Below, in pieces: positions 1-35,960 of a DNA stretch of 64,000 nucleotides. A program made the translations under genes and the position numbers. The notes under the pieces are model-generated. The model made no database searches. It was not told the origin of the DNA and saw nothing but the letters and a program-made list of their open reading frames with translations. Within the stretch, counting starts at the first letter, position 1. Each line of letters opens with the position of its first letter. Source of the DNA: Elephas maximus indicus (Eukaryota > Chordata > Mammalia > Proboscidea > Elephantidae); contig NC_064826.1 in NCBI RefSeq assembly GCF_024166365.1, positions 21,166,001 through 21,230,000 on the forward strand. The letters are read 5' to 3'.

Positions 1-117
1 CCATCTGAGTGGCAACTCCACCCTTAGAAACAACAGAGGCCATGGCTCCACCATTTAAGACCCCAGAGGTCGTGGCCATACCCTTTGAGACTGCGAAAGC
101 TCTGCTGCCCATGTTCC
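1..117. other. unassigned left edge
   Basis: No gene is visible here. The stretch abuts an LTR fragment and may be more of the same element, but I see no diagnostic motif. It has no splice-flanked coding segment. Confidence 0.3.
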
Positions 118-440
118 TTGCTATTCTCCTGGCTCTTGTTTCTTGGTGGTATGAGGTCCCCATGTCTCTATAGTCACTTTGCTCTTTTGTATCTCAAAAG
201 AGGTTGGCTCAAGACAAAAACCAATCTTGCAGATTGAGTCCTGCCTTATTGACATAACTGCTGCTAATCCCATCTCATCAGCATGATAGAGACAGGATTT
301 ACAAGACAGGAAAATCATATCAGATGGCAAAATGGTGGACAATCACACAAAACATGATTCACACATGTGAATCACATGTGAATCATGGCCTATGCACATT
401 GATACACATATTTTGGGGGGACACAATGCAATCCATGACA
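118..440 (-). mobile_element. MaLR/MLT1-like LTR fragment
   Basis: On the minus strand the element starts with TG at about 440, in a block that reads as the reverse complement of GGGGGGACACAATGCAATCC. It continues through the region that in this family carries ATCTCAAAAGAGGTTGGCTC on the plus strand. The same blocks occur in the LTR at 19928-20534, so the two belong to one family. It resembles the mammalian MaLR (ERVL-like) LTRs in a lineage-specific form. It is a broken solo fragment with no internal genes seen. Its age is probably tens of millions of years. Confidence 0.6.
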
Positions 441-612
441 TTCAAGGAAAAAGAGGAAGGCCCTCAACCAGAAGGACTGACACAGTGACTGCAACAATGG
501 GCTCAAGCATAGCAAAGACTGTGAGGCTGGTGCAGGACCTGGCAGTGTTTTGTTCTGTTGTACATAAGGTCACTAAGAGTCAGAACCGATTTGACGACAT
601 CTAACAACAAGT
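441..612 (+). mobile_element. RTE-type LINE 3' end
   Basis: The stretch reads as the carboxy end of an RTE-class ORF (the phrase KRGRPSTRRTD is typical of the RTE/BovB terminus), followed by a tail ending TCTAACAACAA. The same 3' sequence occurs inverted at 38015-38135. RTE elements have very short 3' UTRs and A-rich simple-repeat tails, which fits. It is a 5'-truncated dead copy. The family assignment (afrotherian RTE1) is from memory. Confidence 0.55.
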
Positions 613-869
613 ACAGAACAGTGGGCTCCTGGTGATGAGTTTACAAGGAGTGAGGAATGAGGAGGTAAGTCCTGACAAGTTCTCCATCTTTGACTCTAGG
701 AGAGAATGACCTCAGAGGCCACTGGAAGCTCAAGCACCCTCTCTCAGAGGCTGGAGGGTAGAGAGGGTTGTGCCAAGAGCAGGGCCAAGCTTTGTGGTCA
801 TGTGGTCAGGCCTGGCCAGGCCCTGAGGTTCCAAGGCCTAGCATTGGATCCAGGGCCCATGATTTATTC

Positions 870-1030
870 CCAGTGTGACCTTGAGCAGGTGACCCTGCTT
901 CTCTCAGCTTCCTCATCTGTACAATGGGGCTAATGGCACCCCTACCCTGCGTGATTGGGGTGATGATTAGAGATAATATAAGAGAAGTAATGAGATCATC
1001 CGTAGGGGCCAGGTACCATGCTGAGTGCCA
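870..1030 (+). mobile_element. MIR SINE fragment
   Basis: The core TGTGACCTTGAGCAGGTGAC followed by TCCTCATCTGTACAATGGG is the diagnostic MIR core. It is an ancient tRNA-derived SINE shared by mammals and is heavily diverged. Confidence 0.7.
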
Positions 1031-1430
1031 TCCACAGACATCAATTTGCTTGGTCCCCACAAACATGCTATGAGGGGGAGCAGTTAGATTGACATGTCAC
1101 AGCTAAGGAAAATTAGTCACTGAGAAGTCAAATGACTTGCCTAAGGTCACACAAGGAGCCCTGGGTAGTGCAAATGGTTAAGCTCTGGACTATTAACCCA
1201 AAAGTTGGCAGTTCATACCCACCCCAAGGCACCTTGGGAGACAGGCCTGATGATCTGTTTCTGAAAGGTCACATCCTTGAAAACCCTATGGAGCAGTTCT
1301 ACTTTGCACACGTAAGGTCACAATGAGTTGAAAGTGACTTGACAGCAACGAACAACAAGGTCACACGGCAATAAGCATCAGACCCAGGACTTGACCTGGT
1401 GGCCTGAGCTAGCCTATGCTCTTAAGCTCT
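1031..1430 (-). mobile_element. MIR fragment split by an AfroSINE
   Basis: The pieces 1031-1152 and 1367-1430 together read as an inverted MIR/MIR3-like element (CTTGCCTAAGGTCACAC joined to the CAGACCCAGGACTTGACC-type end). A younger AfroSINE interrupts it at 1153-1356 with a 10-bp target duplication. The order of insertion is therefore clear. Confidence 0.55.
1153..1356 (+). mobile_element. AfroSINE
   Basis: This is a plus-strand copy beginning AAGGAGCCCTGGGTAGTGCA and ending in the GACTTGACAGCAACG module. The direct repeat AAGGTCACAC flanks it at 1143-1152 and 1357-1366. The pol III promoter-like tRNA head is still recognisable. Confidence 0.85.
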
Positions 1431-1464
1431 TCACCACCCAGCCTCCCAGGAGACCTGCCTTATA

Positions 1465-1670
1465 GCCAAACCAGTTGCAGTAGGGTTGATTCCGACTCAC
1501 AGCGACCCCGTGTGTGTCCGAGTAGAACTGTGCTCCACAGGGTTTTCAAAGGTTGTGGCCTTTCAGAAACAGATCTTCAGGGCTTTCTTCTGAGCCCCTT
1601 CCGGGTGTATTCAAACCAACGACGTTAGTTTTGCAGCTGAGTGCTTAACCCTCTGTGCCACCCAGGGACT
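1465..1670 (-). mobile_element. AfroSINE
   Basis: This is an inverted copy running from the 3' module (GATTCCGACTCACAGCGACC) to the tRNA-like head (GTGCCACCCAGGGACTC). The 11-bp direct repeat CCTGCCTTATA at 1454-1464 and 1671-1681 is a target site duplication, so the insertion is fairly young. Confidence 0.85.
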
Positions 1671-1681
1671 CCTGCCTTATA

Positions 1682-2429
1682 ACAGGCTATTCTCCTAAAT
1701 CCTAGTGGGAATGGACGTGGTGCTTCCTTGTGCCTTTTCCAGCTATCTGGCCCCAGCTTTCCTCTGCTCCAGTGACCCCAGCTCCAGGCCAGCTGAGGTC
1801 ACCTCTCAGCTTTGAGGCACAGCCTCCTTTACCTCCCCCTCCCCACCTAAAAACTGCCCAGGCTCCTATGGGGGGCCCACACTCCGTGGGGAGAGAAGCA
1901 GCCCGCCCTCTCTTTACCAGAGCCTTAAGAGGCATGGAGAGCATCGGAAGAGAACTTTAGTCCCTGCAGGGCTTGGGGAGGGGGACTTCTGAATTGCTGG
2001 CCTTTTTGACAGGGAAGGAGACTGTTTGGCAGGATTCACAACTCCGCCCTCAAAGTCCCTCCTCTCCTCGCTTGTGAGTTTGGGGCCCCATTCCGGATTG
2101 ACCGCCTCTGCTTCCCAGCTGCCAGATGAAGAATGAATTTCCTAGCCTTGTGGGCCACGTGGACAGCTGTCCTCACTTCCTCCCTTTGCCCCCACTGCCC
2201 AGGCTCATCCCACAGGCCAGGCAGAGCTCAGGAGCTGGATAACAGGGCTGGGGCCGGGACTAGCAGCAAACGGAGGCCTTGGCATGTGGGGCCAAGCTTG
2301 GGGCTGCTGGGGTGGGTAGGGGTGGTGAGTGGGGCCCAGGAAAGAAACACAGGTGGAGAAAGGAGGAGGAGACTGAGTTAGCCCTTGATTTCAGAGTCTG
2401 GAGGGGCATCTACTGTTACTACTTACCCT
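1682..2429. other. KCP upstream intergenic sequence
   Basis: No convincing coding exon or repeat was recognised. It is moderately GC-rich unique sequence upstream of KCP, and distal promoter elements could lie here. Confidence 0.4.
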
Positions 2430-2625
2430 GTAACCTTGTACCAGCCGCTAATTCTTTATATGTAATCTCTGTTCATCCTTACTGCAAGTCTATAAAGTAG
2501 ATGTTGTGATCCCCAGCCTACGAACAGGGAAACTGAGGCTCCAAGAACTTAAGTGCTTGTCTGAGGACACTGAATTGGTGAGCAGGGATTTGAACCGGGA
2601 GCCCTCTGAGACCAATCTTCGCAGG
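2430..2625 (-). mobile_element. MIR SINE fragment
   Basis: It shows the inverted MIR signature AGGGAAACTGAGGCTCCAAG and AGCAGGGATTTGAACCGGGA. It is an ancient copy. Confidence 0.7.
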
Positions 2626-3030
2626 AGTACTGTTTCTCTTGTGAACAGTGGGGGAGAAAAAAAAGCTGAACTGGGAACTCAAGGGCTCATGGGGTAACCC
2701 AATGGGGCAGGAAGACTGGCGTCCGGGAGCCTGAGAACGATGAATTTGTGTTTATTTGTATTTTCAGGGTCTCCTCTCGGATCGCACTTAAGAAGCATGG
2801 TCCCCACCCCCGCCCAGCTTTCTGTGGGTCTCTGGCTGCCTTCGGGGTACCCCTGAGCTGGGCTGGGGTCAGAGGGCCCAGAGCCGGGCGAGGGGCCCAT
2901 CAGGGCGGCCGGCGCCGCGGGCGGGATGACGGACGCCAGGAGCCCTCCCTGAACAAAGACGGGTGGGAGGCGGCCTGGTGTCTCGCACCCCGCCTCCCCC
3001 GCGCCCGCCGAGCCGCGACGACAGAGCAGC

Positions 3031-28980
<25,950 letters not shown>

Positions 28981-29132
28981 GCCAGGAAGACACCCAACCA
29001 GGACTCTTTGGCCACAAGTCTACCCTTGGTGCTCCCTCTGGTTCCAGCCCTTCGGGAGCTGCAGGAGGCATCCTACCAGCACTGGGGGTAGGGGTGGTCT
29101 CTGCAAAGGTTCTCATGTGTTGAGACAGAAGC

Positions 29133-29138
29133 AGTAAA
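29133..29138 (+). terminator. KCP: KCP poly(A) signal (AGTAAA variant)
   Basis: AGTAAA, a known weaker variant of AATAAA, lies about 155 bp after the KCP stop and is followed by a GT-rich tract (TGTGTATGGTGTG). No AATAAA was seen in this stretch, so this is the best candidate. Confidence 0.6.
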
Positions 29139-29159
29139 CTCTTCCTTTTGTGTATGGTG

Positions 29160-30086
29160 TGTTTTCTCCAGGAGCTGGGTGGGGGCGGGAGCTGTCTGGT
29201 CTTGGGGCCCAGTGGTCAGGGTTCCCAGAGTCAGAGGTGGGGACTGCAGGTCTCAGCCCTGGACCTTGCTCGCTCCTTCTGCCTGCACCGCTACAACAGG
29301 CAGAGGACTTGAGGAGGAGCCAGATGTCCTGGTCCCAGCTCTATGCTCAGACTGTGATGCAGGCAGGACCTGGGACCCCCATGTGCACACTGCAGGGGCT
29401 GAGGAGCCACTTGGTTTGGGGTGCTCTGTATTCAGGCAAATCCTGGGCACTCAGAGGGCTGGTGACTTGGGAAGTGCTAGGCTGTTACTGCTGTTACTTA
29501 CCTCTTGGTGATGGAATGACCTAAGCTCCCAGTACCATGTTGTCCCAGAGCCAATTTATCACGTCAATCTGCTCTCCAATGAGAAATACATTGCCACGTA
29601 TTTGGACAAGTTACTTCCTGGGGCCCAGTTGTTTTAGCTGCAAAACGGGGATAATAGTAACTGCTTCATAGCATTGCTGCAAGGAAAGATACGTGGATGT
29701 AGCATTTTGTGTTCCGGCACAGAGTAAGATGTTGGCAGTTGCTGCTGCTGCTGCTATTTTTCCAGTCCCATATAATGCAGTTGCAAACCGATACAGACAA
29801 CAGGTACTCAACCGAGATTGCGAAGAAGTGGGGATGCATACACACACACCGCTCTCTGTACCAGGGTCACACTCTGCCACTGCCCCAAGGCCAAGAAACC
29901 TATATCAGAAGAGCCAGGCCAGCTTCAACACCTGGCTCAGGTTTCCAGGTCCTGCCTTATTGAGATCAGAAGCCTTTGTCTCCTCCTGGCTCCTGATCCT
30001 CACCTGCTGGTCCTTGTCCCCTCCCCAGTCTCTAGTGGCAGCTAAAGGGAGTGAAAGGAGGGGACATCTGCCCTGGCTCCTGCCCC
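29160..30086. other. gap between KCP and the unknown locus
   Basis: A MIR fragment lies at about 29605-29720 (GACAAGTTACTTCCTGGGG and a CTGCAAAACGGGG core). A short GCT repeat sits near 29741. No exon with good splice signals was found. The distance from the KCP poly(A) site to the first ATG of the next locus is about 930 bp on the same strand. Confidence 0.5.
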
Positions 30087-30904
30087 ATGGAGCCAGCAGC
30101 GTCGCCTGGGGGCCTAGAGTTCCCTTGTACCCCCGAGCAGGCCTTGGCTTTGTACCAGCACCCCTTCCATTTCCTTGCAGGCCTGGGCCAGCTCTCGGCT
30201 GTGCTGCGGCTGGGGAGGGAGGGGGCACGTGGTCTCCCCCAGGGACAGGAGGGCTGGGGCTGCCCCCTGGGGCTGGAGCTGCCCACAGTGCTGCTGGAGA
30301 TAGAGCAGAGGCAGTGGGCCCAGGAGCAGGTAGGGCTGTCCGTGGCTGTGGCCAAGGGCAGGGTGGGTGCCCCTCACAGCCTGGCATGCCATCTTCCTGC
30401 AGCTCCTGTGGGACTTGGAGCTGCCGACTGGGGCAGGGCTGGGCCTCTTCTGGCCACCCTGGGCCCAGTTCTTCGGCCTGAGGGGCCAGGCCCAGTGTGC
30501 ACGGAGCCAATGCAGCAAGCCCAGTGCCAGGATGGGCAGAGACTCTTAGTGGCCCATGAGTGGGGTGAGCAGGGACTCGGGGGTCAGTGTGACATTGGGG
30601 GTCATCACAGTGAGGGGGAGTGGAAGGAAGGAGTGTGGGCTTTGGAGCCAGAGGGGTCTCGTTCACGTCTCTGACACCGCCTGTGGCCTGTACGCCCCCA
30701 TCCCCTCAGCTATAGAAATAGAATGGGGCAGATACAGGGTCCACCTCAGAGTGCAGTCAGGAGGATGAGGCAAGCTTGTCAGTGTAAAAGGTTATCACTG
30801 AGCCTGGCCCACGGCACCTGCTCATTACATGCTGGCTACTGCTGTCACTCCACGGTTTAGCGACTGTGTCCAGGCAACTCTGTGGTGACACCAGAGAATC
30901 CTCT

Positions 30905-31090
30905 AGACAGCTGGTGGTGCAAATGGTTTGTGCTCAACTGCTAACCTAAAGGCTGGCAGTGTGACTCCACCCAGTGGTGCTGCGGAAGAAAGGCCCGGTC
31001 ATCTGCTTCTGTAAAGATTACAGCCAAGAAAACCCTATGGAGCAGCTCCACTCTGTGATACATGGGGTTGGCATGAGTCAGTTTGGTTTT
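30905..31090 (+). mobile_element. AfroSINE in intron 2 of the unknown locus
   Basis: Head ACAGCTGGTGGTGCAAATGG and tail GGGGTTGGCATGAGTCAGTT. The 3' end is diverged. Confidence 0.75.
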
Positions 31091-31439
31091 TTGACTTTGC
31101 AGCTTGGGAGGAAACAGGCCTGGCAGGGTCCCAGAGGCCCCCCCACAGACCCCTCCTCCAGGACTGGTGGCTGGACTGACCCCTTCTGGAGGGAGGGTGC
31201 TGTGGCAACTGGGCCAATCTGGGAACCAGGAGTCACTTGGGGCAGACCTGTGGTGCTCTCTGGGCTGAGGATCTCAGCGGTAGGGGGCATCACAGTAGGG
31301 ACCCCTAGGGGAGTGTCCAGCCAACACTGACAACATGTAGGTTTCTCACTGGGATGGCACCAGGAAGGGGGCTCTCTTTCTCCAGATTGGCCTAAGGGGT
31401 AGGGAGTTGGGGGTGTCACAGAGAGTGGACACCCCCCCC

Positions 31440-31605
31440 ACAAAAAAAACCCTGTTGCCGTTGAGTCAATTTCAACCCATAGCAACCCTATAGGACAGAG
31501 TAGAACTGCCCCATAGAGTTTCCAAGGAGTGCCCAGTAGATTTGAACTGCTGACCTTTTGCTTAGGAGCTGTAGCTCTTAACCACTATGCCACTAGGGTT
31601 CTCAG
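31440..31605 (-). mobile_element. AfroSINE in intron 2 of the unknown locus
   Basis: The inverted copy runs from CTGTTGCCGTTGAGTCAATT to TTAACCACTATGCCACTAGG. It is preceded by an A-rich tract from its inverted tail. Confidence 0.88.
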
Positions 31606-31635
31606 CTGGAGAACAGAGGCCAGAAAATCAGTTCC

Positions 31636-31935
31636 TGGGTGTAGTGGTTATGTATTACACCATAACAAATGACCCAAAGCTTAGCGGCTTAAAACAAATG
31701 TTTATTATCTCACAGTTTCTGTGGATTAGGAATCCAGGAGTGGCTCAGCTGGTGCCTCTGACCCTAAGTCTCTCATGAGGTTGCCGTCAAGTTGTTAGCC
31801 AGGGCTGCAGTCTCATCCGAAGGCTCAGCTGGGTGGGAGGGAGTAGTTCATGTGGTGGTGGTGGGAGGGATTATATGAGGTCATTAACACCAAGAGGCAG
31901 GGATCATGGGAGTCTCTTAGAGGCTGCCTACCCCC
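31636..31935 (-). mobile_element. MLT1-type MaLR LTR fragment
   Basis: The inverted MLT1 3' region shows AACAAATGTTTATTATCTCA, TCATGAGGTTGCCGTCAAG and, at the far end, GAGGCAGGGATCATGGGAG. It is an ancient pan-mammalian LTR fossil, incomplete in the middle, with no internal genes. Confidence 0.65.
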
Positions 31936-32599
31936 CATGGGATGGTGCCCTATAGACTAGATACCTCCAAACCTCCAGAGTCCCAGGCTATGGCCTCTGC
32001 AGCAGGCTGGGGACTCCCTAAGCCAGACCCATCAGCTCCCAGAGGGATGAGTCTTTCTCCCTGGGAATCCTGTATACCTCCCATGTGCTGCCACACAAAG
32101 TGACCCAGCATTGGACCCTGTTCCCTGTCTCCTTCCACAGCCCTGCCTAGTGCCCACGTTATGCCTCAGAGCTCCTCCTGGTGCCCTCAGTTGCACCTGT
32201 GGTTGTCCCTCAGTTCCTGGGAAGGATGACCCCCAAATTCTAGTTTCTGGGACCCGGGGGTGGGTACAAGGTGGGGAGGCCACCCTGGGCTTAGAGTCTG
32301 GGTGTTGGGGCAGGGGAGACTCAGCAGCCTCCTGTGGGTAGGGAGATGGGCAGTTGGGCTCCCTTCCCACTTCAGAGCCCGCAGGCCCCAAAAGGCTGAT
32401 CTGAGACAACCTTTGTGCCCCTGCAGCGTGCAGGCAGGGGGCCTATCAGCAGTCCAGGGTCTGGATGAAGCCAGGAGTGACGCAGACCCAAGTGGGGACC
32501 CACCTGCAGAACCCGCACCTGGTAGTACGCTGACAGGAGGGGTGGCCAGCCAGGACATCAGGGAGCCCCTAGGACTGGGGTAGCCACCTAAGTCCAAGT

Positions 32600-34006
32600 T
32601 CATGCATTCTTCATTGTCCACCTTTCTACTGAGAGCCAAGGGCACCCAGGAATGGCAAGGAGGTTTTATTTTATGTGCCAATTCAATCTGATTGGTTTTG
32701 GCTACACTGGTGCTCAGGGGAAAGAGTGCTAGAAATGACGGCCAGTGGCTGCCCAGGGCAGAGGAGGGGAGGTGCAGCTGTGTGTCATCTATTGCCACCC
32801 CCCACCCCCCATGCCAAGTACTGGGAATATGCAGAGAACAAGAGAGACCTGGTCCCTGCCCTTGAGAACACAGCTAGTGAGAGTGACAATAAGCAGGCAA
32901 TTAGAACTCAGTGGAATGGACACTATGAGCCTTGGGTCTGTTAGTTTAAATGAAACAGACTCTCAAATTACTTGTTAATAAACCTAGCAATGCTGCAAGC
33001 TTTTAATTGTTCCATCGTACACAGGGGAAAAGAGGCGTGCGCCAGTGATTCTTTTCTGATTGACAGAAATTTTACAAGTGTTTTATCTTTTGGGAATACA
33101 GAGAGATCAATTAAACATTATTACCAGAGAAATAAATTAAACTAAGACAATAGATCAGAATTACAGGGGGGTTTTGGAGATCATTTTGGCAGTAATTTCT
33201 AAAGCCCTTGGGAGTCTTATAACACTCCTTTGTTCAGAAACTCTTCAAAAGACTGATTTTCAAAGAGAATATAGGCATTTAGTTACCGTTATGAATATTC
33301 ACACAAATCTCTATTGCATGAGAGAACAAGATGGAATATTTCTGTGAAAGCTCTCAATTTAACACCTTACGAAGTCAGGTTCTTTTAATGAGTTTTCTGG
33401 GTGCAGAACACTGCTCCTTCCTCATAGCTGCAGGTAGCTGTGATGTCTTCCTCTCTGTTTTTATATTTCACTTGTTAATCATGAAGATTCGCAGTTTTTA
33501 GGCCAGGCTCTGGCCTGAAATTTCATTTGATTTTGTCCTCAGGAACAAAGAAAGGGCTAAAGGGGATTTTCCTTAATATGGTAAAGTGGGGTACATAGGT
33601 TGGGTATCTTCCGGCTGAACAGGTACACCTGGTCAAAGTGGGGTGTCCTTATGATGAGCCGAGCAAATAGGCCCCTCCCACTCCCAAGCACCCAGGAGTG
33701 GCTTTGGGGAAAAGGCATGCAGGTCCCCTCTGGGATGTCTGCCTTGGCTGAGAGGATGAGGAAGATAGGGTTGGCTGTTGGCACGTAAAGCTGATGAGCA
33801 GGCACCTGGCAGGTTGTGTGAATAAAGGTAGAATAATGAACTATGACAACCTTAAATTCAAGCACTGGCCCTCAGGGCACCCACCTCCCCTATGTGCTGG
33901 GGACTCCTTGGGCTTCTCGGTTCCAGTTCAGGTGGGAGCAAATGTTGGGAGGGGGAGGGGCTGGGACATGAGCAGAGGGGCTCCAGCATTGGTATTTCTC
34001 CCTCAG
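32600..34006. other. intron 3 of the unknown locus
   Basis: An L2-like phrase (CTGGGAATATGCAGAGAACA, TGGTCCCTGCCCTTGAGAAC) lies at about 32810-32940. The part 32980-33560 is AT-rich unique sequence in which I see nothing identifiable. No convincing coding segment lies here. Confidence 0.4.
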
Positions 34007-34639
34007 GTTGCTTACAAGAGCTGAACCTCACCAGCAGTACTTTTGGGGAGCCAAGAAGCTCAGAGTTAAAGGTGAAACGGGTTGAAAGGTCCTGGGCAAC
34101 CCCTCTCAGATTGGGGATATCTGGTGGGGTATGCCTGGGAGGGGGATGCTGGGGTAAGGTGAGAGTGACAGACAGATCCCTAACCCCTTCTAGCCAGATG
34201 GAAGAGGGCGCCATCACTGAAGCACCTCTAACACCACATAAAATGGGATTAACGAATCCAGGAATCAGGCCAGGGGCTGGAAGTGAGGGCCACTGGGACC
34301 TAGTCAGTCATCGGGGTTTCTGGGCTTCACTGGAGAAAGTGGTTCGGCAACGGGGATTCCTTCACAAGCCTGGGCCCAAAGTGCTCTTCTTTCCCAGGAC
34401 CTGGCCCAGCGGCAAGAGAGGAGCCAAGTAGAGCCCCAAACTCAGAAACTCCATCTACCACCCTCCGTGAGTCTCCAAGGAAAAGAGCTTGCTCAGGGAG
34501 CCCCAGGGCCCTCAGGCCTGCCGGAACCCCAAGATCCCCCCCGAGAGGCTGACCTCAAGCCTGAGCCAGGAGAGAGCAGAACTGGAGAAACTTGAGGATG
34601 CAGACCCTGCAGTCAGAGAGAGGGGGAGGCTCAGGATCA

Positions 34640-35030
34640 GAAAGAAGAGAACCCTCAGGATCAGAAAGAGAGGGTATCTCAGAGTCACAGGGGGAAAACT
34701 CTTCTGGGTGCCTAGGGTGAGAACAAAGAAGTTCCTCTGAGTCAGAGAAAGAAAACACGCCAGGATCAGAGGGTGGAGGCTCCTCAGGGTCTCGCAGAGG
34801 AGTTCTCTCAGGGTCAGAGGGTGGAGGCTCCTCAGGGTCTCCCAGAGGAGGTCTCTCAGGGTCAGAGGAGGGAGGTGCCTCAGGGTGCCCAGAGTGAGAA
34901 TGAAGAAGTTCCTCTGAGTCAGAGAAAGAAAACACGCCAGGATCGGAGGGTGGAGGCTCCTCAGGGTCTGACAGAGGAGGTCTCTCAGGGTCAGAGGAGG
35001 GCGGCTCCTCAGGGTCAGAGAGGAAATAGT
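34640..35030 (+). repeat. in-frame tandem repeats of 48 bp and 177 bp
   Basis: A 16-codon unit (VEAPQGLAEEFSQGQR and variants VEAPQGLPEEVSQGQR, VEAPQGLTEEVSQGQR) repeats in one frame. A longer 177-bp unit starting GAAGTTCCTCTGAGTCAGAG occurs at 34728 and again at 34905. All periods are multiples of three, as expected for a repeat that expanded while coding. The opposite strand also has an open frame rich in SDPE, which is most simply its shadow. Confidence 0.85.
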
Positions 35031-35722
35031 CCTAAATGTCAGAGAAAGGAGGCCCCTGGGTCAGGAGACGAATATTCCTCCGTCTTTGGCTGGCCGTGTC
35101 CCACAGGCCTGGGAAAGTGGCCGGGGGAGAGAGGCTTACATAGCCCCTGGAGGACGACTCCTCCCTAAGCCCCCCGCGGGGCTCCTGCAGGTCCCCGGAA
35201 GAACAAACGCCCCAGCCTGGGGGAAGGGAGAGGCCAGGCCCACGAAGAAAGGCCAAGGGTCAGACAGGAGAGGCGGCCCTGGCCGTGCGAGCGCCGGCGC
35301 CCCACCTGCCGGGACCCCCGCCCGTGCCGCGGCTCCCAGGCGCGGCGATGCTGGAGGCACCCAGCACCCGGGGCTTCGGGCGGCAGGAGCCTCCTGCCCC
35401 GCTCCCGGGGGCCCCAGGGCAGGGGCGCGGTCCGCACGGGCTGCAGGGCCCGGGAGGAGACCCCGGCGCGGCGGAGCGCGAGGCTGGCAAGGTGAGGACG
35501 CTGCCGGCAGGTGGCCCCGCAGGGCCCCCCGGCGCCCTCGGGGAGCGTAGGGCCCAGGTCCCCAAGCCCTCGAAGGCCGCGTGGCCCGAGCCCCAGGACA
35601 GCGAGAAGGTGGCGCCGGGTGTGAGCGTGGCGCAGCGGGAGACGGCGCTGCAGCGGCTGCTGGGGCAGCACCGTGCGGCCCGGCGCCGGCGGCAGCAGGA
35701 CCGCGAGCAGTAGACGCTCCGG

Positions 35723-35960
35723 GTGCGCGACAGGGCGGGGCCCCGCTTGCCTGGGAGGCGGGGCCGGGCTGGCCTGGGGCGGGGCCAGGGTGGGCGGGGC
35801 CGGGGTCAGGGCGGGGCGGGATGGTCCGGGGGCGGAGTCAGGGCGGGGGAGGGGCCGGGCTGGCCTGGGGGCGAGGCCAGGGTGGTCCGGGGGCGGGGTC
35901 AGGGTGGGGACGGAGTCGGCCTGGCCAGGCCACCAGGGTGCAGAGGGCGCGGCCCGGCCT
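35723..35960 (+). repeat. G-rich minisatellite-like intron
   Basis: Imperfect repeats of GGGGCGGGGTCAGGGTGGGG type fill the short intron after exon 6 of the unknown locus. Many closely spaced GGG/GGGG runs on the plus strand could fold as G-quadruplexes. Confidence 0.7.

Noticed and set aside
29693-30481. Plus-strand open frame of 262 codons before the unknown locus
   Set aside because: It starts in a MIR and a GCT repeat and uses a different frame from exon 1 of the spliced model. No family resemblance was seen.
30403-30549. A two-exon gene ending at the TAG at 30547
   Set aside because: A GT donor at 30495 in phase 2 links exactly to the coding-like segment at 32427, which explains more of the locus. 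I cannot fully exclude the short form.
34555-34935. Minus-strand open frame rich in SDPEPPP repeats
   Set aside because: It is the antisense of the plus-strand 16-residue repeat. The plus frame continues into flanking spliced exons and the minus frame does not.
34640-35030. CRISPR-like array
   Set aside because: The repeats are contiguous coding-phase units with no spacers, in a mammalian gene.
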